Source: Spongiibacter thalassae (GTDB taxonomy: Bacteria; Pseudomonadota; Gammaproteobacteria; Pseudomonadales; Spongiibacteraceae). From it: 64,000 nucleotides of DNA. The position numbers and the translations under genes are program-made. Below are positions 25,566-34,375 of this stretch, one piece after another; position 1 is the stretch's first letter, and each line of letters opens with the position of its first letter. Under the pieces are notes generated by a model, which was not told the origin of the DNA, searched no databases, and worked only from the letters and a program-made list of their open reading frames with translations. Location of the stretch: assembly GCF_012272835.1 (NCBI RefSeq), contig NZ_JAAWWK010000008.1:1-64000 (forward strand), given 5' to 3'.

Positions 25566-27095
25566 ATGAGTGAACAACAACTGGACCCGGTTCAGCTCGG
25601 TCTGTTTGTCAGCCGTCTGGAGTCGGTGTGCGAGGAGATGGGGGCGGTGCTTCAGCGGGCGGCCTTTTCCCCCAATATCAAGGATCGACTGGATTTTTCC
25701 TGCGCTATTTTTGATTCCCGGGGGCAGCTCTGTGCCCAGGCGGCCCATATTCCCGTTCATCTCGGCAGCATGGCCTACGCTATGGCTGATATTGTCGGGC
25801 AGGCCCCGTGGCAGCCGGGCGATATGATGGTACTCAACGACCCCTTCATGGGGGGCACCCACTTGCCCGATGTTACCGTGGTGGCGCCGATATTCCTCGA
25901 CGACAAGCTCCAGGGTTTTGTCGCAAACCGCGCCCACCACGCCGATATTGGCGCATCAACGCCGGGTTCGATGCCCCTGTCGGAACGCCTCGACGAAGAG
26001 GGGGTGGTGATTCCGCCGACCCTGTTGCAGCGTGCTGGCGTGTTGCAGCAACACTTGCTCGATGATTGGTTCGGGCCGGGCGAGCACGGCGATTTTATCG
26101 CCCAGCTCAGCGCCAACCGTGCCGGGCTGCGGCGTATGGGCGAATTGCTCGATAGCCTTCCGGTGTCCTTCGGTGACGCGGCGGCGCAGCTACAGGATTA
26201 TGGCGAGCGTATTGCCCGCCAGCGTCTCAGCGAACTGCCCCAGGGAGTATTTACCTTTGTCGACTATATGGATAGCGATGGCTTTGGTGCCACCCGCCTG
26301 CCGATTCGCGTTGCCCTGACGATTGCCGGTGACCGTGTGCACTTGGATTTTGACGGCACGGCGGATCAGGTGCGGGGGAATATCAACTGTCCGCGCTCGG
26401 TCGCCGCGGCGGCGGTATTTTATGTGTTTCGCTGCTTGATGCCGGAAGCCGCTCCGGTGTGTGCTGGCCTGTTTCGGCCCATCAGTCTGGCGGTGCCCGA
26501 GGGTTGCCTGCTTAATGCCCGGCGTCCGGCAGCGGTTGCCGCGGGCAATGTTGAAACCTCCATGAGGGCGACCGACGTGGTACTTGGGGCGCTGGCACAG
26601 GCCGCGCCGGAACTGGTGCCGGCGGCGGCCCACGGCAGTATGAATAATGTGGCGATGGGCTCATTGCAAGGGCAGCCCTGGCATTATTATGAAACCCTGG
26701 GCGGTGGTAGCGGCGCACATCGCGAGGGTGCCGGTTTAAGTGCGGTGCAGTGCCATATGACCAATACCCTGAACACTCCGGTCGAAAGCTTGGAAATGCA
26801 CTACCCCCTGCGCATCTGCGAGTACGCGATACGTCGTGGCAGTGGCGGCGCCGGGCAGCATGGTGGCGGCGATGGCTTGGTGAGGGAATTTGAATTTCTT
26901 GCCGAAGCCCGTTTTACCTTGCTCACCGAGCGCCGGGACATCGCCCCCTGGGGGCTGGCGGGGGGGGAAGACGCTGCCTGTGGTGAAAATTACTTTAATG
27001 GCGTGCGCCTTCCGGGCAAGGTCAGTGCTCAAGCGGGGGTGGGGGATCGCCTGCGTATAGAGACTCCGGGCGGGGGTGGCTGGGGCGTTCTCTAG
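25566..27095 (+). CDS. Hydantoinase B/oxoprolinase-family subunit
   Basis: The 509-residue protein matches the HyuB family along its length: CEEMGAVLQRAAFSPNIKDRLDFSCAIFD, NDPFMGGTHLPD, HHADIGASTPGSMP and the C-terminal glycine-rich RRGSGGAGQHGGGDGL. HyuB normally forms an ATP-dependent complex with HyuA to open hydantoin, 5-oxoproline or acetone-like substrates. No HyuA gene is adjacent, which is unusual. The gene follows the TonB receptor by 130 bases, with a GC-rich hairpin between. It precedes grxD with which it may share a transcript. Confidence 0.88.
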   Translation: MSEQQLDPVQLGLFVSRLESVCEEMGAVLQRAAFSPNIKDRLDFSCAIFDSRGQLCAQAAHIPVHLGSMAYAMADIVGQAPWQPGDMMVLNDPFMGGTHLPDVTVVAPIFLDDKLQGFVANRAHHADIGASTPGSMPLSERLDEEGVVIPPTLLQRAGVLQQHLLDDWFGPGEHGDFIAQLSANRAGLRRMGELLDSLPVSFGDAAAQLQDYGERIARQRLSELPQGVFTFVDYMDSDGFGATRLPIRVALTIAGDRVHLDFDGTADQVRGNINCPRSVAAAAVFYVFRCLMPEAAPVCAGLFRPISLAVPEGCLLNARRPAAVAAGNVETSMRATDVVLGALAQAAPELVPAAAHGSMNNVAMGSLQGQPWHYYETLGGGSGAHREGAGLSAVQCHMTNTLNTPVESLEMHYPLRICEYAIRRGSGGAGQHGGGDGLVREFEFLAEARFTLLTERRDIAPWGLAGGEDAACGENYFNGVRLPGKVSAQAGVGDRLRIETPGGGGWGVL

Positions 27096-27206
27096 TGGCA
27101 CGCAGTGTACGGATTACAAACGGCGGCGAAATTGCTAGAATGTCGCGAAAGATTTGTCCGGGTTTTAATTCATCGGTTTGCCGGAGACCGACACGGCAGG
27201 TGGTTA

Positions 27207-27539
27207 ATGGATACTATCGAAGCAATCAAACAGCAAATTGAAAGCAATCCCATCATTCTCTACATGAAGGGTTCACCGAATCAGCCTCAATGCGGGTTCT
27301 CGGCGCGTACCTCCCAGGCGGTTATGGCCTGTGGCGAACGTTTCGCCTTTGTCGATGTGCTGGCCAACCCGGAAATTCGGGCCAAGTTGCCGGAATATGC
27401 AAATTGGCCAACCTTCCCTCAGCTGTGGGTCAACGGCGAGCTGATTGGCGGCTGTGACATCGTTTGTGAAATGCATGAAAGCGGCGAGTTGCAAACCCTG
27501 ATTAAAGAAGTGGCTGCGGCGCAACCTGCCGACAAATAA
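27207..27539 (+). CDS. grxD: Monothiol glutaredoxin
   Basis: The 110-residue protein has the thioredoxin fold with the single-cysteine CGFS active site, plus WPTFPQLWVNGELIGGCDI that binds glutathione. Such Grx4-type proteins carry a glutathione-ligated [2Fe-2S] cluster, often with BolA, and deliver clusters or sense iron. The ATG at 27207 gives the normal family length; the open frame extends farther upstream but into the preceding intergenic region. A strong bidirectional terminator follows. Confidence 0.95.
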   Translation: MDTIEAIKQQIESNPIILYMKGSPNQPQCGFSARTSQAVMACGERFAFVDVLANPEIRAKLPEYANWPTFPQLWVNGELIGGCDIVCEMHESGELQTLIKEVAAAQPADK

Positions 27540-27552
27540 GCCCCTTCCGGTA

Positions 27553-27590
27553 CCATAAAAAAACCCGGCCCTTGCCGGGTTTTTTTATGG
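27553..27590. terminator. Bidirectional terminator between convergent genes
   Basis: A 17-bp perfect stem (CCATAAAAAAACCCGGC at 27553-27569 against 27574-27590) with a four-base loop has A-run and T-run on both sides, so it can stop transcripts from grxD and from the leftward operon. Confidence 0.9.
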
Positions 27591-27597
27591 TCGTCGT

Positions 27598-28533
27598 TTA
27601 GACCCGCTCAGGAATGGGGCCAGGGTGACCAATGGCCTTATCGACATCGACAATCGCTGAAGGGTGTTCAGTGGCGGAAAGCCCGAATTCAAGTGCTCCC
27701 TCACGACGGCCGGGACGCCAGCTGCCGGCGAGGCGATCCCATAGCGCCAGGCAAGTGCCAAAATTAATGTCGCGGTGCTCGGCAGCGCTGGAGTGGTGGA
27801 GCTGGTGCTGGGCGGGGCTGATAAACAGGCGCTCCAGTGGGCCGAAGGACAGAAAAATGGGCGAGTGGCGCAGGTTGGCCCCCAGCGCGTTGAACAGAAA
27901 GCCGAGCAGGTCGACACCGAGGATGTCCAGTCCCGATACCTGTCCCCGAAACAGGTAGACAAAACTGCCCGAGACCACACTGAATACCAGTAGACCGCGC
28001 AGGTAATACAGACCCATTTCCACGGGGTGTACCCGGTGAACGGTAATCGGGGTCAGCGTTGTGGCGCTGTGGTGGGTGCGGTGAATGCGCCACAGCAGCG
28101 GGTTGCGGTGCATCGCAAAATGCAGGCCGAAGCGGCTGAGGTCTTCGGCAATAAAAAAGGTGATGGTGTAGGCCACGGCGATGGTGAGTGGCGAAAGTGC
28201 GAGTGCGGGGGCGTCGCCAAAGGTGCTTTGCAGCCAGCTGCCAACACCGATGGTCCCGGCCAGATGACTGCCGAACAGCGGCACCAGTAACAGCCCGCGC
28301 AGGCCGGTGTTCAGCGTCAGCAAGCTGTAATCGACGGAGGTAGAGCGGTTGAACCAGTAGCGGCGATTAAACAGTGCTGCGAGCTGGGCGCCGGGCTTGA
28401 AGCCCCGCTGTTGAAGACTGACGGTGACAGAGGCCAACACGAGGGCGCTGAGGATAAAAACCCAAAACAGCCGCCGGCCCGGGTCGAGGGGAATCGACGC
28501 GACGGCCAGCAGACTGTTCAGCAGATCGTTCAC
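27598..28533 (-). CDS. Sterol desaturase/fatty acid hydroxylase family protein in iron operon
   Basis: The 311-residue membrane protein has histidine clusters HFAMH, HRTHH and HQLHH with four or five hydrophobic segments, as expected for di-iron fatty acid hydroxylases. It is the last gene of a leftward unit headed by DUF4856 and imelysin genes and a TonB receptor, with six bases between the receptor stop and this start. Its placement suggests either modification of a lipid tied to uptake or simple use of iron by the product; neither can be decided from sequence. Distinct from the relative at 4382-5353. Confidence 0.86.
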   Translation of the reverse strand: MNDLLNSLLAVASIPLDPGRRLFWVFILSALVLASVTVSLQQRGFKPGAQLAALFNRRYWFNRSTSVDYSLLTLNTGLRGLLLVPLFGSHLAGTIGVGSWLQSTFGDAPALALSPLTIAVAYTITFFIAEDLSRFGLHFAMHRNPLLWRIHRTHHSATTLTPITVHRVHPVEMGLYYLRGLLVFSVVSGSFVYLFRGQVSGLDILGVDLLGFLFNALGANLRHSPIFLSFGPLERLFISPAQHQLHHSSAAEHRDINFGTCLALWDRLAGSWRPGRREGALEFGLSATEHPSAIVDVDKAIGHPGPIPERV

Positions 28534-28539
28534 TGTGGA

Positions 28540-30723
28540 TCAGAAGCTGTATTTCGCCCGCAAGCGCGCGGTGCGAGGTTTGTTGGGACGGGCGCCAAAG
28601 GGGCGCAGCGACACGACGGCTTCCTCGTCGAAGAGGTTGTCGATGCTCAGCTGAAGCGTCCACGCGCCGTTAACAAACCAGCTGGCCGAGGTATCTACCG
28701 TAGTGTAGGCGTCGGTGTGGGCCACCTGGCTGATCGACTGCTTGCCCGCCTGGTCGCGCATTTCACTTTGATGGCTCACCGCGATATGGGCTGCCCAGCG
28801 GCTGGCCTCCATGCCGACCTGCAGACGGCCAATGTGCTCGGGAAGGTAGGGCAGCTCATCCCCGGCTTCGACATCGCCCCACTGAGAAAAAGTACTGGCG
28901 AAGTCGGTTTGAAAGGCGGATTCGGTATAGGTGTAGGACAGCTGCAGCAAACCGGTGAGCCCGGGGGCCACCGGGCGGCGCCATTCGCCGGTCAACTCCA
29001 GACCGGCGATTTCGACATTGTCGCCGTTGAACTCTTCTCCGGCGGTGCACTCGGGGTCACTGACCCGGCAGCGGCCCAGCAGGTTGTCGTAGTCGCTGAA
29101 GAAACCGATGGCGTCTACCGACAGCTGGTCGCTGGTGTAGCGCAGTCCGTATTCATAGTTGATGCTGATCTCGGGGTCTACACTATCGCTTGCCGAGGGC
29201 GCGGCGGGAGAAAAGCCGCGATTGACCCCGGCGAGCAGGCCGACGCGGTCGGTGACTTGCCAGAACACGCCGATTCCTGGCAGTAATACGCTCTGTGATT
29301 TGTTGTTGCGGCTGTTACTGAGATAGTCGTCGTTGTTGCCGTCGATAGTTTCACTGCGCAGGCCCGCGGTGATGTTCACATTGCGCCAGCTGATGGTATC
29401 GACAACGAACACGGCCAGTGCGTCGGTATCGGCTTCGTTCAGGGTTTTATCACCGTAGTCCTGTCCGTCTGACACCATCCTGCCGTCGGTCATCAGGTAG
29501 CCGCTGATGCTGTGGTCGCGTTCAACGTAGTCCCGGTGCAGCCGCACACCGGTGGTGAGGTTGTGCTCGGTGCTGCCAAGGTTAAAGCGATAGCTCAGGT
29601 TTGATTGGATTCCCATCGAGCCGTAGCGCCGGTCGTTGTTGGTGACATCGAGGGTTTCCGCATCGCTGCCGTCAGAGTTGATTTCGCCGCGAAGTATGCC
29701 CAGTTCCCGAGTAAATATCTCGGGACGGCTGAGTACGTCGCGAATGGCCACGCCGTCGATAAAGCCGTCCAGCTTGTGCCAGGCGCGATCAAACTGGTTC
29801 CAGTAAAGTGCGCTGTTGACGCTGATGTCGTCAGACAGGGTGAATACATGGCCCAGGTGGATCTGGCTGTGTTCCGAGGTAAAGGCGTCGAGCTGGCTTG
29901 CCGCATAGCGGCGGTAAGGATTGGCGTCAAAGTCGCTCTGGCTCAGGCCGAGATAGGTTTCGTCGGCCTCCTCATCGGCAAAGCCGAGCTTGAGGGTGAA
30001 CAGGTGGTCGCGACCGTTTTGGGTGTCTGGCTGCCAGCTCATTTTTACATTGAGATCATTGCGCTCAAAACCGGTATCGCCGCCGCCATCCAGCTCCTTG
30101 AAACCGTCGCCGCTGTAGCGCAGCAGGTCGATGGCGTAGCCAAAGCTGCCCCGGGTCTCACTGCTGAAGTACTGGGCCTTCTGATAATTGTCGCTGCCGT
30201 AGGTCAGGTCGATTTCGCGAATGGCGGTTTCGCTGATGGGACGGGTAGCAAAGTTAATCGCGCCGCCCACCGTGTGCGGGCCGTGGTAAATCGCTGATGG
30301 CCCCTTGAGGACTTCCACCGCGCTGATGCGGCTGACGTTAGGGATATAGTAAGCCGAGGGGGCGCTGTAGGGGGCCGGGGTAATCAGAATGCCATCTTCC
30401 ATGATGGTGACCTTTTGACTGCGCTCGGAGGTCGCCCCGCGAATGCCGATATTGGGACGCAGGCCGTAGCCGTCTTCCTCGCGAATGTAAACGCCGGGAA
30501 GTGAACCCATAACCTGGTTGAGGTCGGAAAAGTCAAAGCGCTCGAGCATTTCCTCATCGATCAGCTGGGCTGAGCCGCCGAGTTTGGCAATGGCGTCGCG
30601 GCCACCGGTCACCAGCACTTCCTCGCGGGGCGGAGTGTGGCGGGGTTCATCGGCATAGCTGCACAGCGGGCTCAGCAGAGCAGCGGTCAGCCCGGCAGCG
30701 GTAAGACGTATAGCGGTGTTCAT
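28540..30723 (-). CDS. TonB-dependent receptor, FecA-like
   Basis: The 727-residue outer-membrane receptor has a signal peptide, a TonB box-like EEVLVTGGRD, and a plug with PNIGIRGATSERSQKVTIMEDGILITPAPYS-type segments close to FecA/ferric-siderophore receptors. The barrel ends in ARLRAKYSF. It lies downstream of two imelysin-superfamily genes, an arrangement seen in iron-uptake loci. The specific ligand is unknown; no FecR-like signalling extension is present at the N-terminus, so transcriptional signalling through this receptor is unlikely. Confidence 0.92.
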   Translation of the reverse strand: MNTAIRLTAAGLTAALLSPLCSYADEPRHTPPREEVLVTGGRDAIAKLGGSAQLIDEEMLERFDFSDLNQVMGSLPGVYIREEDGYGLRPNIGIRGATSERSQKVTIMEDGILITPAPYSAPSAYYIPNVSRISAVEVLKGPSAIYHGPHTVGGAINFATRPISETAIREIDLTYGSDNYQKAQYFSSETRGSFGYAIDLLRYSGDGFKELDGGGDTGFERNDLNVKMSWQPDTQNGRDHLFTLKLGFADEEADETYLGLSQSDFDANPYRRYAASQLDAFTSEHSQIHLGHVFTLSDDISVNSALYWNQFDRAWHKLDGFIDGVAIRDVLSRPEIFTRELGILRGEINSDGSDAETLDVTNNDRRYGSMGIQSNLSYRFNLGSTEHNLTTGVRLHRDYVERDHSISGYLMTDGRMVSDGQDYGDKTLNEADTDALAVFVVDTISWRNVNITAGLRSETIDGNNDDYLSNSRNNKSQSVLLPGIGVFWQVTDRVGLLAGVNRGFSPAAPSASDSVDPEISINYEYGLRYTSDQLSVDAIGFFSDYDNLLGRCRVSDPECTAGEEFNGDNVEIAGLELTGEWRRPVAPGLTGLLQLSYTYTESAFQTDFASTFSQWGDVEAGDELPYLPEHIGRLQVGMEASRWAAHIAVSHQSEMRDQAGKQSISQVAHTDAYTTVDTSASWFVNGAWTLQLSIDNLFDEEAVVSLRPFGARPNKPRTARLRAKYSF

Positions 30724-30735
30724 GTACCCTTTTCC

Positions 30736-31974
30736 TTAATCGTTGTCTGACTGGGCGCGGTCGGGCAGGTCGACATCGACCGCTGCAACAAAGCCTACTT
30801 TCAGGGTGTCGGTAATACGGCGGATATAGCCGTAGAGGTTGCAGACTGGCACCGTCCGTGCCGAATCCGGGTTGCCCGCAGCCGCTATGCAGGCCTCTTT
30901 GCTGGCGTCATCGTTGATGCTGTTGAGCTGTTCGCTCAGGGAGGTGGTCATGGCATCAATTTCCGCAAGCGCCAATTGGCTGTCGGCCAACAGCTTGTCG
31001 GTGACTTCAGGAACTCCAGCCTGTTCGATCACATCGTCAAAACCCAGGCCGTCGCCGCCCTTGAGCAGGGTGATGAAGGACTGCAGGTTTCTGCGAATAT
31101 TATCCAGACTGGTCTGGGCAAAGCGCGATTCCACCACGGTGGGGCAGGTGCGCTGGCTGCAGCCGCTGTTAATTCCAGTGGGAATGCCCAGCTTGCTGTC
31201 CTTGGTTTCCGTATCCAGGTAAAACAGTGCGTCCGACAGGGCTTTCAGGCTGTCGTTCAGATTGCCGGGGTTAATAAAGGTCGACCGGTAGTTGCCCCCG
31301 TTGGTTTCCCATGCGCTGGCCAGGCTGTCGGCGGCCTGAGCGACGTCGCCGGCCAGGCGCCGTGCATAATTGCAGCGCAATTGTTTGCGTTCGTTTTCCG
31401 GGCGGCTGTTCCAGTCGCTGGTTTGGCTTACCTGATCGGGGCAGGTGTGGCTCAGATTGGTGTTAAACAACAGGTATTCGATGGCGCCAAGACCGCGCTG
31501 ATTGCTGGCGCGGTTGCTGACGGAAAAGTTCGCATCGCTGTCGGCAATCACCACAGATTGGTCGATACCACAGGTGCTGACAAGCGCGCTTCGGCTGTAG
31601 GAATGAATGCGATTGCGCAGTGCGCCACTGTTTTGCAGTACGGGGCCGAGCTGGTGTAGCTCGGTGAGTTGCCACTGGCTCATGGCGTCGCGCCAGGCGG
31701 TCTGTGCGGCGCTGCGGGTGCTGCTTTCGTCGGCGCTACCAATGGCGTTGCAGTACTGGGCAAGGGGCCCTGTGTCGGCGTTGAAGTCGGCAGATTGCTG
31801 GGCGAAAGTGTCGTAGTTAGGCACAATGATTGTGTCGGTGTAGTTGGCCAACATGCCCACAAAGTCGAAGTTTTCCGCTGTCACCGCGGTGCTGCCGCCC
31901 CCGTTGTTGTCGACGCAGGCGGCGAGGGGAAGCAGGGCGGCCAGCAAAAGGCCAGTACGGATTTTGTTCATCAT
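30736..31974 (-). CDS. Imelysin-family lipoprotein
   Basis: The 412-residue protein begins with a lipoprotein signal (LLLAALLPLAAC, lipobox LAAC) and then matches the imelysin/peptidase M75 family. The GLGAIEYLLFN segment corresponds to the GxHxxE-type motif, with the usual His replaced by Gly as in some lipoprotein-type members. Imelysins are iron-regulated surface or periplasmic proteins of iron acquisition. No peptidase activity should be assumed. It precedes the TonB receptor by 12 bases and follows the DUF4856 gene across an intervening terminator-like hairpin. Confidence 0.88.
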   Translation of the reverse strand: MMNKIRTGLLLAALLPLAACVDNNGGGSTAVTAENFDFVGMLANYTDTIIVPNYDTFAQQSADFNADTGPLAQYCNAIGSADESSTRSAAQTAWRDAMSQWQLTELHQLGPVLQNSGALRNRIHSYSRSALVSTCGIDQSVVIADSDANFSVSNRASNQRGLGAIEYLLFNTNLSHTCPDQVSQTSDWNSRPENERKQLRCNYARRLAGDVAQAADSLASAWETNGGNYRSTFINPGNLNDSLKALSDALFYLDTETKDSKLGIPTGINSGCSQRTCPTVVESRFAQTSLDNIRRNLQSFITLLKGGDGLGFDDVIEQAGVPEVTDKLLADSQLALAEIDAMTTSLSEQLNSINDDASKEACIAAAGNPDSARTVPVCNLYGYIRRITDTLKVGFVAAVDVDLPDRAQSDND

Positions 31975-31995
31975 AATTCAGTGCTCTCAACACGC

Positions 31996-32019
31996 AAAAA
32001 AGGCGCCCAAAGCGCCTTT
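31996..32019 (-). terminator. Terminator-like hairpin inside the iron operon
   Basis: On the minus strand AAAGGCGC pairs with GCGCCTTT around a five-base loop and is followed by six T. It lies between the DUF4856 and imelysin genes and could reduce read-through so that the first gene is expressed more strongly. Confidence 0.7.
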
Positions 32020-32056
32020 CCGATCAGGGCGCGCACGGCGCGCCCGTTGCTGTAGT

Positions 32057-33559
32057 TTACCAGTTTTGGACGTCGGCATCCGCAAAACCGTAAGCTGTTT
32101 TAAGTGTGCTTCGGGCAGCTTCGAGTTTGGCGATGTAATCGTCGATGGCAGCCTGGGCGGTGCCGCTGGCCGCTACGCCATTCTGTGAGCCATCGGCCAG
32201 TACCGGTGCGTCGCCCATGTCGGCCAGCAGGGTTTTCAGGCTGTCGACGGTAATGCCGCTGACGCTGCCGTCGCGGAAGGGCGAGAAGGGGCTGAACTGC
32301 AGTCCCAGGGCAAAGCCCTTCATTTCGCTCCAGTGCTTGGCGAGGTTGGTGAAGTTTTCAACGCTGGCAAATTCACCATTGCTGAATTCACCCATATCGG
32401 CAATCACGTCATTGATATAGTGAACCACCGTGGAGGCAATGCATTTTTCCCAGGTTTTGGCAGCAGTGGCAATGTGGCTGTCGAGTTCGCTCTGTTGTTC
32501 GCTGCTGAGCGCGGTTGTCGATGCGGCGTATTGGTTGAGAATAAAACGGCCCGCCAGGAAGGCATCGAAAGTAGTCTTGGAGAAATCGGTGCCACTCTGG
32601 CTACCGCGGTCGCGCTTGGCGCAATTCACCGAGTTGGCAAAGTTGATTTCGCTACGCAGGTCTATGCTGCCGTTGCCATCGGTGTCGTGATAGCTGCCGG
32701 AGTATGCCTCGCGGCCACCGGCACCGGAAATTTCCTCGTCGGTATAATCGTTGTAGTCTCGGGCCGCACCGAAGTAGCCAAAGGCCTCATCCCACTTGTG
32801 CTCGGCAACAGTGTAGGGGCTGCTGCCGTCCTGGGTATTTGCGCCGGCAAAGTCGGTCAGCAAGTAGTCGTTGGTGCCCTGGGAGAAGTTTACTGCGCCG
32901 AGAAGGAATTTTTGAATCAGCTGGCGGAAGTCGCGGCCTTTTTCATCAACATAGACAGTGTCTACCTGAGTGGGTACGCCGTTAACGGTAATGGTGGGCG
33001 CGGTGCCGTTGGTGGCCAGCTCAGCGATATTTTCGATATAGCGGGTAACCAGGTGGATGGGACGGTCATTGGCACCCAGTTCGGCCCAGCCGAAAAATTC
33101 GTCGTTGATCAGTTTGCCAAACTCACCGCCACCTGTGCTGTTGCCGCCGGCAATCTTGTCGGCCAGATTTTTGCCGGTAGAAATGTCGCCGTAGGTGGGG
33201 CCGGGAATGACGGTTTCACCTTCCAGGGCATATTTGTAGTTGGTGTTATCCACATCGCCGCTGATGTAAAACTCCAGCTCAGCCTCAACTTCTGCCTGAC
33301 TGCGGAGAGGGTTGTCGGTAAGGTCGAGAATAGTGGCGACCAGATCTTCGATCAAAATTTGACGGGCGTTTTGGCCAGTGTAGCTTACCGCGCTTTCCCC
33401 TTCAGTGATCTGACTGTCAAAGCTGTAGGTCGTGGGGACCTGTGGGGTATTGTCACTGCCGGTGGGGGTGCTGCCGCCACTGCTGCTACCGCCGCCACAG
33501 GCGCCAAGCAGGGTAAATGCCGCAGCCAGTGCGGTCAACGCGGTTTTGTTTGGCTTCAT
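32057..33559 (-). CDS. DUF4856 lipoprotein of the imelysin superfamily
   Basis: The 500-residue protein starts with a lipoprotein signal (lipobox LLGAC, then a Gly/Ser linker). Its DUF4856 body includes YSFDSQITEGESAVSYTGQNARQ near the front and KWDEAFGYFGAARDYND in the middle. DUF4856 proteins often accompany imelysins and TonB receptors in iron-limited cells. Two ATG codons are possible: AAGGA lies 9 bases before the one at 33559 but only 1 base before that at 33568, so 33559 is chosen. It is the first gene of the leftward iron-related operon, with a Fur-like site about 140 bases upstream. Confidence 0.86.
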   Translation of the reverse strand: MKPNKTALTALAAAFTLLGACGGGSSSGGSTPTGSDNTPQVPTTYSFDSQITEGESAVSYTGQNARQILIEDLVATILDLTDNPLRSQAEVEAELEFYISGDVDNTNYKYALEGETVIPGPTYGDISTGKNLADKIAGGNSTGGGEFGKLINDEFFGWAELGANDRPIHLVTRYIENIAELATNGTAPTITVNGVPTQVDTVYVDEKGRDFRQLIQKFLLGAVNFSQGTNDYLLTDFAGANTQDGSSPYTVAEHKWDEAFGYFGAARDYNDYTDEEISGAGGREAYSGSYHDTDGNGSIDLRSEINFANSVNCAKRDRGSQSGTDFSKTTFDAFLAGRFILNQYAASTTALSSEQQSELDSHIATAAKTWEKCIASTVVHYINDVIADMGEFSNGEFASVENFTNLAKHWSEMKGFALGLQFSPFSPFRDGSVSGITVDSLKTLLADMGDAPVLADGSQNGVAASGTAQAAIDDYIAKLEAARSTLKTAYGFADADVQNW

Positions 33560-33698
33560 ATTCTGCATCCTTAGTCAGCTTTCTGTCCGCTGCTCCGTGT
33601 GCTCAGTGGTTGTCGGGCGTGGACAGCCCCGGTTGGGGCGAGGTTGTTATACGCGCCGGAGGGGGCGCTGGAAATCAGGCTGGTATACTACATGCAAA

Positions 33699-33713
33699 TG
33701 AGAATAAAACTCA
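33699..33713. promoter_or_regulatory. Possible Fur box upstream of the DUF4856 operon
   Basis: TGAGAATAAAACTCA carries the inverted ends TGAG/CTCA. The ten bases AAATGAGAAT recur in the better site before bfd (35373-35382). It lies between the leftward iron operon and the rightward hotdog gene. The inner half-sites are imperfect. The rest of the 306-base gap 33560-33865 holds an open stretch without a start codon that ends at 33861. Confidence 0.45.
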
Positions 33714-33865
33714 AGTAGATTCCCATCCCGCGCTGAAAATTATTCGGGAGGAGGGTGTTCGGGCGAACACCTTGGCTGAAATCACGCGGTATCGCGATGG
33801 CGCGGTCAATGGTGGTATCGCCCTGCGCTGCTATGGTGGCAAGTGTCTATTTGCGGAGTAATACC

Positions 33866-34324
33866 ATGAACCCAATGCTGAAAACCTGGCGGCGCCTGTC
33901 TGCTTATCCCGGCGGCAAACGCCTGTTCTCCAAAGCGGTCTGCCTGAAGGCCCCGTATTTTTCGACCATTTCTCCGCGGTTTGAAGAGCTGGATACCGGG
34001 CGCGCGGTGGTGCGTATTCGCGAGCGCCGTGGTTTGCACAATCATATCGGCACCGTACATGCGATTGCGCTGTGTAATTTGGCCGAGGTGGCGGGAGGTC
34101 TGACCAGTGAGGTGTCCATGCCCAGAGGAATGCGTTGGATTCCGGCGGGTATGACGGTGCGCTACTTGAAGGCAGCAAAGGGGGTGTTAACCGCCCATGC
34201 GCAGATGCGCGCCATCGAGGTAGGGGAAAAGGGCGAAGTGCCGGTGAATGTTGAAGTCAAAAATGAGGCGGGTGAAGTCGTGTTCACGGCTGAGATTATG
34301 ATGCACGTTTCTCCGGCCAGATAG
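33866..34324 (+). CDS. DUF4442 hotdog-fold protein
   Basis: The 152-residue protein resembles the DUF4442/PaaI-like hotdog family: HNHIGTVHAIALCNLAEVAGGL matches the central helix and following strands, with NHIGTVHA in the active-site position. Members are thought to be acyl-CoA thioesterases; the substrate is unknown. Start 33866 has GGAG seven bases upstream. It converges with bfr across a perfect 10-bp hairpin. An unassigned open stretch ends four bases before its start. Confidence 0.8.
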   Translation: MNPMLKTWRRLSAYPGGKRLFSKAVCLKAPYFSTISPRFEELDTGRAVVRIRERRGLHNHIGTVHAIALCNLAEVAGGLTSEVSMPRGMRWIPAGMTVRYLKAAKGVLTAHAQMRAIEVGEKGEVPVNVEVKNEAGEVVFTAEIMMHVSPAR

Positions 34325-34335
34325 CGTCGGAGTTG

Positions 34336-34360
34336 CTTCACCCGGGGCCACCGGGTGAAG
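34336..34360. terminator. Hairpin between convergent DUF4442 gene and bfr
   Basis: CTTCACCCGG (34336-34345) pairs perfectly with CCGGGTGAAG (34351-34360) around GGCCA. There is no T-run on either side, so termination is only presumed. Confidence 0.55.
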
Positions 34361-34375
34361 TTGTGTCGCGCTGGC

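Noticed and set aside
32333-33574. Long plus-strand open frame of 413 codons
   Set aside because: Antisense to the DUF4856 gene. The Val/Gly/Ala-rich translation is typical of a shadow frame.
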